NCBI GenBank assembly: GCA_045107005.1
Contig: JBGCFP010000018.1
Coordinates: 1-64,000, forward strand
Direction: 5' to 3'
Origin: JBCCMA01 sp045107005
GTDB lineage: Bacteria; Pseudomonadota; Gammaproteobacteria; Steroidobacterales; JBCCMA01
DNA length: 64,000 nt
Positions 34,322-43,037 of this stretch are shown one piece after another. Position 1 is the first letter of the stretch. Every line of letters begins with the position of its first letter. A program made the position numbers and the translations under genes. Below the pieces are notes generated by a model. That model had not been told where the DNA came from and searched no databases. It saw nothing but the letters and a program-made list of their open reading frames with translations.

Positions 34322-34876
34322 GTGAGCGAGCTCGACGACCCGACTGCGCAGGACACCCCGTCTCGCAATAAGAACAGCGTGTCAACCGTCGCGATCACGG
34401 CCATCGTGCTGTCTATCTGTGCGCTGCTGGTCTCGGTGCTCGAAGTGTCGGCCATTCGGGACGAACAGCGTATTCAGGTGTGGCCATACATTGATCTGGC
34501 CAGTCGCTACAACGGCGAAGGCTTTTTTATCGAGGCCACGAACAAGGGCATCGGGCCGGCGCGAGTGCGTAGTGTGGCAATGTTTCTGGACGATGAGCCG
34601 GTTGCTGATCTCGACAGCATGATCGTGCAGGTCCTGGGCAAGAAAAATGCGTTTAGCTATGACGTTTATCGAAGCAGCAACCCGTCGCGTAGCGTCCTGA
34701 GCCCCGGTGACATGTCGACGCTGTTTAGCGTGCCGTGGACACCGCAGACCCGGCAGCTGACCGAGAACATGAGCGGCAGGTTTTCACTGACGCTGTGCTA
34801 TTGCTCGGTCTACGACGACTGCTGGTTGGCAAAATTAAACGACGGCGAGCCCGAAAGCGTTAGCCAATGTCCCTGA
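34322..34876 (+). CDS. Membrane-anchored protein of unknown function
   Basis: This 184-residue protein has a polar N terminus, one membrane helix (about 23-43, VSTVAITAIVLSICALLVS) and a soluble C-terminal domain with cysteines in LCYCSVYDDCW. The soluble part has EATNKGIGPARVRSV, like beta-sandwich domains seen in some bacterial envelope proteins. I cannot assign a function. GTG at 34322 (VSELDDPT) is chosen, preceded by AGGA; the frame from 34235 is unlikely. Confidence 0.7.
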   Translation: MSELDDPTAQDTPSRNKNSVSTVAITAIVLSICALLVSVLEVSAIRDEQRIQVWPYIDLASRYNGEGFFIEATNKGIGPARVRSVAMFLDDEPVADLDSMIVQVLGKKNAFSYDVYRSSNPSRSVLSPGDMSTLFSVPWTPQTRQLTENMSGRFSLTLCYCSVYDDCWLAKLNDGEPESVSQCP

Positions 34877-34884
34877 CACCCGGC

Positions 34885-34915
34885 GTCATCGGCGAGCGCG
34901 CGGCTCACCGATGAC
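34885..34915. terminator. Stem-loop between convergent genes
   Basis: GTCATCGG plus GAGC (34885-34897) pairs with GCTC plus CCGATGAC (34903-34915), with one mismatch and a 5-base loop. Neither side has a U run, so termination would be weak. It could serve both convergent genes. Confidence 0.4.
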
Positions 34916-34925
34916 ACCGGCATCA

Positions 34926-37559
34926 CTAACTGCCGCAGCTTCCGGTCGCTGACGGGCCCGGAGACTGGAAGAACTGGGTGCGCAGCAGACCCAAGTCGAT
35001 CACGTTGACGGTACCGTCGTCGTTGAAATCGGCGTTCGGGTCGGTGCTGAAGAACACCGCACGGAATGCGCCCAGGTCCACCACGTTCACGGTGCAGTCA
35101 TTGTTCAGATCGGCGTCGCAACGGTTACCGTAGCCATCGCCATCCGCATCGGTCTGCGAAGCATTGGCCACCAGAGTGCAGTTATCGACGCTATCGCCAA
35201 CGCCGTCGCCGTCGGTGTCGACGTCAGTGCCGACCGACACCGTGACGAGCGCCGTGTTGTTTGACGGTAGCGGGTCGGACTCCAGCGAGGTCACGGCCAG
35301 ATCAATCGCAATGTCGCCTTCTGCCTGCGGCGTCACACTCAGCAGAATCGTTGCCGCAGCACCGGCATTGAGCACGCCCAGGTCGCAGCTCAAGTCCTGA
35401 CCATCGATGCTGCATGAGCCGACGCTGGGTACCGCGCTGTCAATGACAAGGGCTGCATCAACGCTGGTCGACACGTTCACCGAATTGGATTCAGTGGGAC
35501 CGTTCGCGGTAACCGTCAAGCCGACGGCCGCAGGCAGACCGAGCTCGCCGGCAACGCTGTCACTGTCGGCCGTCAGATCAAGGTCGGCCGTAAAGGTGTA
35601 TTCCCGATAGCCAATGTTGTCGAAACCAATCAGAACACGGCCGCGGTCGTTGGGATCGACAGCGAGCGTGTTGATGCGGTTGGTGAAAGGCAGCACGGGC
35701 GACGAAACCCAGTTGAGCCCGCCGTCAACGCTGCGGTAAAAAATCTGAGCGTTACGCGCGGCGTACATCAATAGCGGGTTATTCGGATCTATGTACAACG
35801 CTTCAATCTGACCGCTCGTGCCCGTCGCCGGAAACTGCCAGGTATCACCGCCGTCGGTGGAAAAGCGCGTGCTACTGGTATCACCGACAAACACAATATC
35901 CGGGTTGTCCGGATGCACGGCGACCGAGAACACGCGCGTGGGACCCGGAATGCCATCACCGGATTTGCGTGACCAGGTTACGCCACCGTCGGTGCTTTTG
36001 AACACGCCGCCGCTGGAAAAATCCGAGCTGCCGACGTAGATCACGTCCGGATTGTTGTCCGACGCCTTAACCGCTTCGAGCACGACGTTACCGCCGAAGA
36101 ACGGCTCCAGGCCGGTGGACAACTGCGCCCACGTCACGCCGCCGTCCTTGGTGCCGAACAAACCGCGGTTGAAGTCGCTAAAGAGTAGTTGCTGGGTGTC
36201 GGAGACCGGAATGTCAATGTCAGTCACCCAACTGGCGACCACGCCAGGCAAGCCCAGATTGATGCGCGCCCAAGTCGCGCCGCCGTCGAAAGTTTCGTAC
36301 AGCCCGCAGCAGCTCGAACCGGCGTAAGCGTGATCGGCAAGCAGCGGGTCGGCCTCCATGGCAAATGTGGTCAGATCGTAATCCCCGACGTTGTGCGTCC
36401 AGTTGGCGCCGTCATCATCACTGACCGACGCTCCGCCAAACACACCAGCGTAAATCCGGCCCGTCGCCGCATCGATGGACAGTGACTCTACGTTCTCATT
36501 AACGAATCCGGTGGACGTGCGCGCCCAGCTGGCGCCCTGGTCGGTAGAGGTAAACAACCCTTGCGTAAACGTGGCGATGAGCAAGCGCGAGGGATTGGTG
36601 GGATCAAACGCAATGTCGTCGACGGTGTAGCGATCCAGACCTTCGTCCACCGGATTAATCCACGTCAGGCCACCGTTGTTGCTGTAAATCAAATCGTTGT
36701 TGCCCGTCGCCATATAAACGCGCGACTGGTTACCCGGCTCGTGCACCAATTTGCGGAAAAAATCGTTGGGCACGCCGATGCCGTAGGACTCCCAGGTCGC
36801 ACCGCCGTCGGTCGTGCGATAGTTGCCACGATTCGAGATGTTGATCAGTGCGATATCACTGTCGTCGGGATCAAAAAACCCGACGCGCGCAAACACGTAG
36901 CCATTGTTGGTTAACGGCAACGTGGCAGCCGAATAGGCCCAGGTCTGACCGCCATCGACGGATTTGTAGGGGCCGTCCCAACCGAGCGCGAAAAACACGT
37001 CCGGGTCGCTGGGCGACTGCAGAATCGAATCCAGCGACGAGTCGCTTAACGTGGTGCCGACGTCTGTCCACGTATCGCCGTTGTCCGTGGAGCGATACAG
37101 CGTATTGAAATCGTAAAGGAAGACACGACCGGAAACGTGCTGATCGGGCCAAATGTAAAACGCCCCGCTGCCGACCGATGATGACGTCCAGGTCAGACCT
37201 CGATCGGTGCTGCGAACCACTTCAGAGCCACTGTCGACAACCCAGATGGTCGACGGCGAATTCGGGTCGATGGCGATATCGGAAATCCGACTGCGCGTAA
37301 TGTCCGGATGGTCAACATCAAATTCCGCCCACGTCGCGCCGCCGTCGTCACTGAAGAAAGTGCCGTTGCCAGCGCCCATTGAGTAGACCCGATTGGCATC
37401 CTGCGGATCGGCCACTACCACCGTCGCGCGACCGCCGTCAGGCCCGTTGCCAGTAAACGTGTTGGGCCCCGCCAGACTTGACGAGGCCAGCGCAAACGTC
37501 AGAACAAAACTGCCCAGATAACGCGTCAATGGAGAAAGAAGATCGTGGTTCGGTCGCAT
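34926..37559 (-). CDS. Large secreted BNR-repeat protein with dockerin module
   Basis: This 877-residue protein has a signal peptide (about 1-30, ending SSLA) and a beta-propeller body of about 600 residues built of BNR/Asp-box repeats (SDDGGATWAEF, STDRGLTWTSS, SVDGGQTWAYS and many more) of the Vps10/sortilin or Ycf48 type. A DUF11-like beta domain (about 650-770) follows. The tail has a thrombospondin-3 repeat (DTDGDGVGDSVDNC) and two dockerin repeats (DLNNDCTVNVVDLGAFR and DFNDDGTVNVIDLGLLR), ending SPGPSATG. GGGGGC precedes ATG 37559. It may bind a ligand or polymer and be anchored by its dockerin. Confidence 0.88.
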   Translation of the reverse strand: MRPNHDLLSPLTRYLGSFVLTFALASSSLAGPNTFTGNGPDGGRATVVVADPQDANRVYSMGAGNGTFFSDDGGATWAEFDVDHPDITRSRISDIAIDPNSPSTIWVVDSGSEVVRSTDRGLTWTSSSVGSGAFYIWPDQHVSGRVFLYDFNTLYRSTDNGDTWTDVGTTLSDSSLDSILQSPSDPDVFFALGWDGPYKSVDGGQTWAYSAATLPLTNNGYVFARVGFFDPDDSDIALINISNRGNYRTTDGGATWESYGIGVPNDFFRKLVHEPGNQSRVYMATGNNDLIYSNNGGLTWINPVDEGLDRYTVDDIAFDPTNPSRLLIATFTQGLFTSTDQGASWARTSTGFVNENVESLSIDAATGRIYAGVFGGASVSDDDGANWTHNVGDYDLTTFAMEADPLLADHAYAGSSCCGLYETFDGGATWARINLGLPGVVASWVTDIDIPVSDTQQLLFSDFNRGLFGTKDGGVTWAQLSTGLEPFFGGNVVLEAVKASDNNPDVIYVGSSDFSSGGVFKSTDGGVTWSRKSGDGIPGPTRVFSVAVHPDNPDIVFVGDTSSTRFSTDGGDTWQFPATGTSGQIEALYIDPNNPLLMYAARNAQIFYRSVDGGLNWVSSPVLPFTNRINTLAVDPNDRGRVLIGFDNIGYREYTFTADLDLTADSDSVAGELGLPAAVGLTVTANGPTESNSVNVSTSVDAALVIDSAVPSVGSCSIDGQDLSCDLGVLNAGAAATILLSVTPQAEGDIAIDLAVTSLESDPLPSNNTALVTVSVGTDVDTDGDGVGDSVDNCTLVANASQTDADGDGYGNRCDADLNNDCTVNVVDLGAFRAVFFSTDPNADFNDDGTVNVIDLGLLRTQFFQSPGPSATGSCGS

Positions 37560-37701
37560 GTTGAGTGCCCCCAAGGCCTTGCAATATGGAAAATCGAAAG
37601 CGCCGCTTCATGGCGGCTGTTATCGATTCAAGCAAGGAAGATTGGAGAACACCCTCATCCAGGCCAGCATTTACCGGCCAATTAGCGCGATCGCAGCCCT
37701 C

Positions 37702-38892
37702 TCAGGCGCTTTCCTTGAGCATCTGGCGGATCTGGGCAAGCGTCGGTTCCTGACCGAACATCAGCATTGCCACCTTGAGAACACGCTGCGCAATCGAGCG
37801 CATGAGCCCAATGGTAAAGACCATAATGACCGCGCTGAGCAGCACCTGCCAAAGCGGTACGTCGCTCAGCACCAGGCGCATTGGCATGAAGGCTGTGCTG
37901 GTGATGGGCAGGATCGACAGCAGGATCACGCCTGGTGCTGAAGGGATGTCGGTCGCGGCCAGCGGCAGCAGCATGAACACTGCTGGCAACATCATGATCC
38001 CACTGCGCGCGGAATTGTTCGGATCACTAATGGTCGCGGCGACAGCGGCGAGAAACGTGCTCCAAAAAGTCATCGCGAGCACGCTGAACAGCAACGCCAT
38101 CAACAAGGAACCGGGGTTGATCACCCCAAGGACCATGGGCTTGTCCGACAGCTGTTGCACCAGTAAAAAACCCACAGCGAGCATGACTCCCGTCATCAGC
38201 ATTGATTTCAAACACAGTGCCGTCAGGCCGATCAACTTGCCGTCAAGCCAACGCTCGACGCCCACGGCGGACAACAGTTGTTCGCCAAGCCGGTTTTGCT
38301 TTTCGCCGGTGATCGAAACGAAAAAATAGCTGAACGCCGAGAACACGCCAACCATCGGCAGAAACACGGCCGCCATCCCAAAGTAGCGCTGAAACTTGCC
38401 CGGCTCCTCTTTGGCATCCGCGTGCAGTGCGATCTGTGTGGCCGCGGGCGCGGTAATGGCGGCAAACTCCTCGCGCGGTAACGAAGACTGATCGAGTCGC
38501 GCCGCGACAGCCTGTCTCGACACCGCGGCTTCGAACAGGGGTTGCCATGAGGGCGTACGCATCACCGTCAACGCCATCCTTTGCTCTTGGGCATCCCAAA
38601 CCGCAACGGCGTCCAGCTGTTCGTCCGCCAGCGCTGCCATGGCCTCCTCGACGGAGGAATCCTGTGGCCACTGCGTTACCGTCAGCGGCAAGGACTCAAA
38701 AGCCGCTAATGAGGGCAGATCACCAACGATGGCGAGAGTCTCAGTATTGGTACCGCGTACCCATTCCATCAGAGGCTTACTCAGATAGCCGCCGGTCAAT
38801 ACGAGCAGCGTAATCAGCAGTGATATGAACTCGGAGCGCCACTTAAAAAACCGAAAAAACTCCCAGCGGGCGACGACCATCGTGACTTTCAT
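37702..38892 (-). CDS. ABC-2 family permease (NatB-like)
   Basis: This 396-residue protein has an N-terminal helix, a periplasmic insert (about 50-180) and about five more helices. It resembles NatB/ABC-2 permeases, including the QNRLGEQLLSAVGVERWLDGK loop, which corresponds to the KQNR-type loop of sodium exporters. The substrate could be sodium or a small molecule. ATG 38892 overlaps the ATPase stop (ATGA), so the two are coupled. Confidence 0.85.
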   Translation of the reverse strand: MKVTMVVARWEFFRFFKWRSEFISLLITLLVLTGGYLSKPLMEWVRGTNTETLAIVGDLPSLAAFESLPLTVTQWPQDSSVEEAMAALADEQLDAVAVWDAQEQRMALTVMRTPSWQPLFEAAVSRQAVAARLDQSSLPREEFAAITAPAATQIALHADAKEEPGKFQRYFGMAAVFLPMVGVFSAFSYFFVSITGEKQNRLGEQLLSAVGVERWLDGKLIGLTALCLKSMLMTGVMLAVGFLLVQQLSDKPMVLGVINPGSLLMALLFSVLAMTFWSTFLAAVAATISDPNNSARSGIMMLPAVFMLLPLAATDIPSAPGVILLSILPITSTAFMPMRLVLSDVPLWQVLLSAVIMVFTIGLMRSIAQRVLKVAMLMFGQEPTLAQIRQMLKESA

Positions 38893-39797
38893 GGTGAAGC
38901 CGCTCCGGCAATTTCCAAATAGATTTCGTGCAGACTTGGTTGCCGCGCGTTGATGGACACGATGCGACCAACGTCGCCCAGCCACGTCAGCGCCTCATTC
39001 AGATCGTGGCCAGCGCCCGGTCGCAGCTGTATTCGATCACCGTCAAGGTCAAACTCGCCCGGGGCATTCACAACGGCACTGCGATCTATCCGCGTATCGT
39101 AGCGTGCTTCAATCGTCGCACTGCAGCCTGACTGAGCGCTGATCTCTTCGAATTTACCCGCTGCGACAACTTCGCCGCTTGCCATCAAAATAATGTCGTC
39201 GGCAAGTCGCTGCACGAGATCCATCTGATGAGCGCTGAACACAATCGCCATGCCTTCGTCGCGCAGTTCTTTTAAAAACCTGAGCATGCGCTCCTGATTC
39301 AGCGGATCAAAACCCGAGAACGGTTCGTCGATAATAGCGATCCTTGGTCCGTGCACGACGGCCGAGATGAACTGGACTTTTTGTTGATTGCCCTTGGACA
39401 AGGTTTGCACTTTGTCATCCCGGCGATCCCACAGTTCAAAGCGCTCCAGCCAGTGTTGCGCCGACGTTGCGGCCGCTGACGCCGACATGCCGCGAATCTG
39501 CCCGAAGTAAACCAGACCTTCGAGCACCGGTCGCTCGACGTAGAGTCCGCGCTCTTCGGGAAGGTAGCCGATTTCAGCCGACGGCAACTGATCGTGTTGT
39601 TGTCCGTTCGCGTCCGTGTAATCGATCGTGCCGCTGTCTTTTGGTGTAAGACCGACCAGCATTCTAATCGTCGTCGTTTTGCCCGCGCCGTTGGGCCCAA
39701 GCAAAGCCAGCATCTGACCGCTTTGCACCGCCAGCGAAACCGATTTCACGGCATCGACGGAACCGTAGGATTTTCTTAACCCGTCAGCCGCTAGCAT
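38889..39797 (-). CDS. ABC transporter ATP-binding protein (NatA-like)
   Basis: This 302-residue protein powers the permease encoded after it. It has Walker A LLGPNGAGKTTTIRML, the signature TLSKGNQQKVQF (in place of LSGGQ, as in NatA-type exporters), Walker B IAIIDEPFSGFDP and the switch histidine in VFSAHQMD. A C-terminal domain (about 220-300) is like that of drug or sodium exporters. ATG 39797 is used; a TTG three bases earlier is possible. Confidence 0.92.
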   Translation of the reverse strand: MLAADGLRKSYGSVDAVKSVSLAVQSGQMLALLGPNGAGKTTTIRMLVGLTPKDSGTIDYTDANGQQHDQLPSAEIGYLPEERGLYVERPVLEGLVYFGQIRGMSASAAATSAQHWLERFELWDRRDDKVQTLSKGNQQKVQFISAVVHGPRIAIIDEPFSGFDPLNQERMLRFLKELRDEGMAIVFSAHQMDLVQRLADDIILMASGEVVAAGKFEEISAQSGCSATIEARYDTRIDRSAVVNAPGEFDLDGDRIQLRPGAGHDLNEALTWLGDVGRIVSINARQPSLHEIYLEIAGAASP

Positions 39798-39840
39798 CAA
39801 GGCACGACGCCTGACAGGCCGCTTCTAGGCGCCGACCGTA

Positions 39841-40164
39841 CTAACTATCACTAACATCAATGTAACCGCGCTCAATCATGGTCTCGAGTGAGCTGACCGC
39901 TTCGATCAGTTCATCGCAATGCTCGCGCGCGCTGCGCAGCGCCGTGACGTCCGAGGGTGCGCTGCCCCCTTCGGTCTCCTCTGCCAATGCGAACAGCGCC
40001 TGCAAATAATCGGCTCTGGCGTGCGCTACCATTTTCATCACCGGCTCAAGTTCGCGCAAGCCGATGGTGTCAATCACCGGGTTGATCACCGCTCGATTGA
40101 TTTCACGCACATTTTGCTCAAAATTCATTAACAGCCGTCGTTTCTGCTTGCCGGAACTTTCCAT
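39841..40164 (-). CDS. Small helical protein of unknown function
   Basis: This 107-residue protein is soluble and mostly helical. It has no signal peptide and no motif I recognise. It lies upstream of the ABC exporter genes on the same strand, with 43 bases between, and might be cotranscribed with them. ATG 40164 follows GGACGG; a second ATG 12 codons later (MNFEQNVREI) is also plausible. The 179 bases from 40165 to 40343 hold only an 8-base stem-loop at 40221-40241. Confidence 0.6.
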   Translation of the reverse strand: MESSGKQKRRLLMNFEQNVREINRAVINPVIDTIGLRELEPVMKMVAHARADYLQALFALAEETEGGSAPSDVTALRSAREHCDELIEAVSSLETMIERGYIDVSDS

Positions 40165-40343
40165 GATTTACCGTCCTGATTTTCAAGTGGGCACAGGCGT
40201 TATTGTAATGCATCGTGGCGGTCTGTCGTGTGTCGACAGACGCGGGTGCACGGCTCGAATCCTCACAACTATGAGAAATGGGCGACATGCTGCCCAATCT
40301 GGTGTCAAACTAAGGCCACACGATTTACTGGTAACTGCTATCG

Positions 40344-41390
40344 ATGATGACGTTCAGGTCATTTCAAACGTTGATCGCCGCGAGTGCGTTGATCCTGCTC
40401 AGCGCATGCGGCGGCGGCGGCGGTGACGCATCGCCCGGACCGTTATCGCCAGCGGGCTTTGTCGCCACGTCTGTCGAAGGCGCGCTGAACTTTGCCGTCG
40501 ATAGCGGCATAGACGGCGTTTGGGTTTACGTTGACGACGGGGTTGCTCCGCCCAGTGCAAAAGCGTCGGGCGTGCAAAACCGCATAACCCAGGCACCCGC
40601 GCGCGAAGCGGATCTGTTCAAGATCGCGAGCATCAGCAAACTGTTTATTGCCGTCAGCGCGGTAAAACTGATCGACGGCGGGATGCTGCGCCTTAGCGAC
40701 ACCCTGGCGTTCTGGCTACCCGCGGAAGCGGCACGCATCGACAACGCCGATCAAATCACCGTGCGCCAACTGCTGCTGCATCGGAGCGGCGTCCCGGACT
40801 TCGACAGCCAGGCCGGCTTCAGCTGGACGCGACCGCACACCGACGATCAGGCATTGCTGGACATCGTTTTCGATCTGCCAGCCGATTTCGAGCCCGATGC
40901 CCGCTACGAATACTCGAACACCAACTATCTGCTGCTCGGTCGCGTGCTGAACGCCGCGCTGGGCTATCACCATCATGATTTCGTGCAGAATGCGATTTTG
41001 TCACCGCTGGGTATGTCCGACACGTTTTTGGTACTGGGCGACACTGATTTGGCGCTGCTCGCGCGCGGCTATTGGGATGGCGTTGACCGCACAGGGCAGG
41101 ACTACGCCATCGTTGGTGGCTCCATGGTCTCCACGCCCAAAGATGTCGGTGTCTTTATCCGGGCGTTGGCGACAGGAAATCTGCTGACTACCAATGAGCG
41201 CAGCATTTACCGTTCCCTGTTTGACAGCTTTGGGCACTCCGGTTGGCTACCGGGATTTCAAAGCCGGGCACGTTATTACGCGGATGTTGATACGGTCGTC
41301 GTGCAGTTCATCAACAACACGGGCGGCGACAGTGAGCAGGTGGCCGCCCGGATGCACGACGCGCTGGTGACGTTGTTGCGCGGCCCTTGA
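40344..41390 (+). CDS. Serine hydrolase lipoprotein, beta-lactamase class C-like
   Basis: This 348-residue protein has a lipoprotein signal (LLSAC, Cys22). The body fits the class C beta-lactamase/DD-peptidase fold: active-site Ser in the SISK motif (KIASISKLF), the YSN motif in YEYSNTNYLLLG, and HSGWLPGFQSR near the KTG position. Such proteins may be D-aminopeptidases, esterases or DD-peptidases. The active site is complete except that KTG is replaced, as in many esterase-type members. No strong ribosome site is seen. It is not obviously a drug-resistance gene. Confidence 0.85.
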   Translation: MMTFRSFQTLIAASALILLSACGGGGGDASPGPLSPAGFVATSVEGALNFAVDSGIDGVWVYVDDGVAPPSAKASGVQNRITQAPAREADLFKIASISKLFIAVSAVKLIDGGMLRLSDTLAFWLPAEAARIDNADQITVRQLLLHRSGVPDFDSQAGFSWTRPHTDDQALLDIVFDLPADFEPDARYEYSNTNYLLLGRVLNAALGYHHHDFVQNAILSPLGMSDTFLVLGDTDLALLARGYWDGVDRTGQDYAIVGGSMVSTPKDVGVFIRALATGNLLTTNERSIYRSLFDSFGHSGWLPGFQSRARYYADVDTVVVQFINNTGGDSEQVAARMHDALVTLLRGP

Positions 41391-41405
41391 AGCACAACGT
41401 AGGCA

Positions 41406-41672
41406 TCAAAAATCCGGATGGGTCTTAATGTCTAGCTCTCCGACAATGAACTTGCAGACCAGCACCTGTTTGCCGCGGCGATTTACGCTTTCACGCAGCT
41501 CGGTAGACACCGCGTCAAACACCCGGTCGTAATCGCCACAGACCTGCGTGCTCATGGCGTTGGTCACCAGAGTCAGGCCGTCGTGCTTGCGCAGGGCACG
41601 AACAAATTCCTTCACGACATCAAGATATTCATCGCTCAGCGGATAGAGACTGATTTCAGCTGTCAGCTTCAT
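41406..41672 (-). CDS. YkoF-like thiamine-binding domain protein
   Basis: This 88-residue protein begins MKLTAEISLYPLSDEYLDVV and has STQVCGDYDRVFDAVS and KFIVGELDIK strands. It resembles single YkoF/MTH1187-type ferredoxin-like domains, which bind thiamine or hydroxymethylpyrimidine. No thiamine transporter is beside it. The fit is by eye and moderately sure. It is convergent with the serine hydrolase gene. Confidence 0.65.
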   Translation of the reverse strand: MKLTAEISLYPLSDEYLDVVKEFVRALRKHDGLTLVTNAMSTQVCGDYDRVFDAVSTELRESVNRRGKQVLVCKFIVGELDIKTHPDF

Positions 41673-41779
41673 GGCTAATTCTGCTCGGCAAAAACCCTAT
41701 TATGCGCGGCGGCACCGGCAAAAGCGCGTATGATCCACAGGTAACGCTTCGGTCTTATCAACAAAAAGGAACGCGGGCC

Positions 41780-42361
41780 ATGTGGCTACGATTTGCGCTA
41801 ATCAGTTCGGGGCTCACCCTGCTCATTCATTTGGTCATGTTGGTGATTACCGGACAGAACCCGATCGTGATGCCGGTCAGCGAGCTCAGCCGCCACGCGT
41901 TCGGGATGCTGCATACGGCCGCTCTGGTGCTGTTTGGCGGTGCGCACATCGCGCTCGCCATCGCTCTTGGCGGAATGGATCGCGGGCGGCTGTGGCCCAT
42001 CGCACGTGGCTTGCTCATCGCCGCCGGCATCGGTCTTATCTATGTGGCCTATTATTATCTGACGGCGTCAGACGTCGAAATCAGCACGCCGGGCGCTGAC
42101 ATCCGCCTGTGGATCGTCGCGAGCCTCACCGGAGCGGCCATGGGCGCGTTGCAGCCTGGTCTGTCACGTCAGGCGCGCCGCCTGGGTATTTTGAGTACGG
42201 TCTGCCTGGGCTTGTGGCTGTGGATGGTCCCCGTGTTCTTTTTCGTCGACGATACCTGGATCGGCGCCTATCAGCGCACCGTGGGCGCAATCTACGTGTT
42301 CTGGCTCACCAGCGTGTCGCTGGGCCTGCTGCGCAATCCGGAACTGCCCCGCGCGGCCTGA
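41780..42361 (+). CDS. DUF998-like integral membrane protein
   Basis: This 193-residue protein has six membrane helices and no sizeable soluble part. The first loop, PVSELSRHAFGMLHTAAL, is like the second segment of DUF998 proteins, whose function is unknown. The ATG at 41780 follows AAGGA; the frame from 41702 is not supported. It is upstream of the phosphatase-like gene with 110 bases between. Confidence 0.65.
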   Translation: MWLRFALISSGLTLLIHLVMLVITGQNPIVMPVSELSRHAFGMLHTAALVLFGGAHIALAIALGGMDRGRLWPIARGLLIAAGIGLIYVAYYYLTASDVEISTPGADIRLWIVASLTGAAMGALQPGLSRQARRLGILSTVCLGLWLWMVPVFFFVDDTWIGAYQRTVGAIYVFWLTSVSLGLLRNPELPRAA

Positions 42362-42471
42362 GGATTGCCTGCGCAGCGGCTGGGCTCAGAAAAATTGCCA
42401 CGACCAGAACGCCATTGACCTGTGGCGGTCCGAATACACTTACCGCTGATTTTGAACACGGGAACGCGAAC

Positions 42472-43020
42472 ATGAAAAACGCCTTATTGGCCGCCGTGCT
42501 GTTGCTGTGCCACCAAGCCGTGGCCAACGATGACATCATCAACTATTTCCACTACTCGCCGACGTTTGCGAGCAGCGGCCAGCCGACCGCAGAGCAGCTC
42601 AAACGGTTACGCGACGACGGCTTGAAACGCATCGTTTACATTGCCTACAGCGATCACGAGCGCTCCCTGGCCAACGAAGACCGCATCGCGAAACGTCTCG
42701 GAATGGAATATATCCATATCCCGGTGGAATGGTCCGCGCCGACCGTGTCGGATTTCGAACTGTTTGCCAGCGTCATGCAGCAGGACGCGAGCAAATCCAC
42801 CTTACTGCACTGCCAAATGAATTTTCGCGCCACCGCTTTTGCGATGATGTACCGCGTGATCCACGAGGACGTGCCGGTGGCCAAAGCCAAGGCAGAGATG
42901 AACGCCGTCTGGACACCGAATGAAACCTGGACCAAGCTGATATTCGACGTGCTGCAGGCGGCGAACATCGATCCGCACTGCGACGGTTGCGACTGGACGC
43001 CAGCCAAACCGCAGCACTAA
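42472..43020 (+). CDS. Secreted dual-specificity phosphatase-like protein
   Basis: This 182-residue protein has a signal peptide (about 1-18, ending AVAN) and a fold resembling the DUF442/protein tyrosine phosphatase group: FHYSPTFASSGQPTAEQLKRL, DGLKRIVYIAY and a catalytic-loop-like HCQMNFRAT. The loop has Cys114 and Arg119 four residues apart, one short of CX5R, so it may be inactive or use a shortened loop. Its C-terminal HCDGCDW could bind metal. ATG 42472 is used; earlier in-frame sequence lies in the previous gene. Confidence 0.7.
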   Translation: MKNALLAAVLLLCHQAVANDDIINYFHYSPTFASSGQPTAEQLKRLRDDGLKRIVYIAYSDHERSLANEDRIAKRLGMEYIHIPVEWSAPTVSDFELFASVMQQDASKSTLLHCQMNFRATAFAMMYRVIHEDVPVAKAKAEMNAVWTPNETWTKLIFDVLQAANIDPHCDGCDWTPAKPQH

Positions 43021-43037
43021 ACGCAGACCCTTTTCGC

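Noticed and set aside
40165..40343. tRNA-like GGCTCGAATCC segment near a stem-loop (40221-40241)
   Set aside because: The bases around the TCGAATC loop do not form the five-base T stem, and no acceptor stem or anticodon arm fits. The 8-base stem-loop stays unexplained.
40344..41390. Antibiotic-resistance beta-lactamase
   Set aside because: The class C-like fold and SxxK/YxN motifs are shared with many esterases and peptidases; there is no KTG motif to support a true beta-lactamase.
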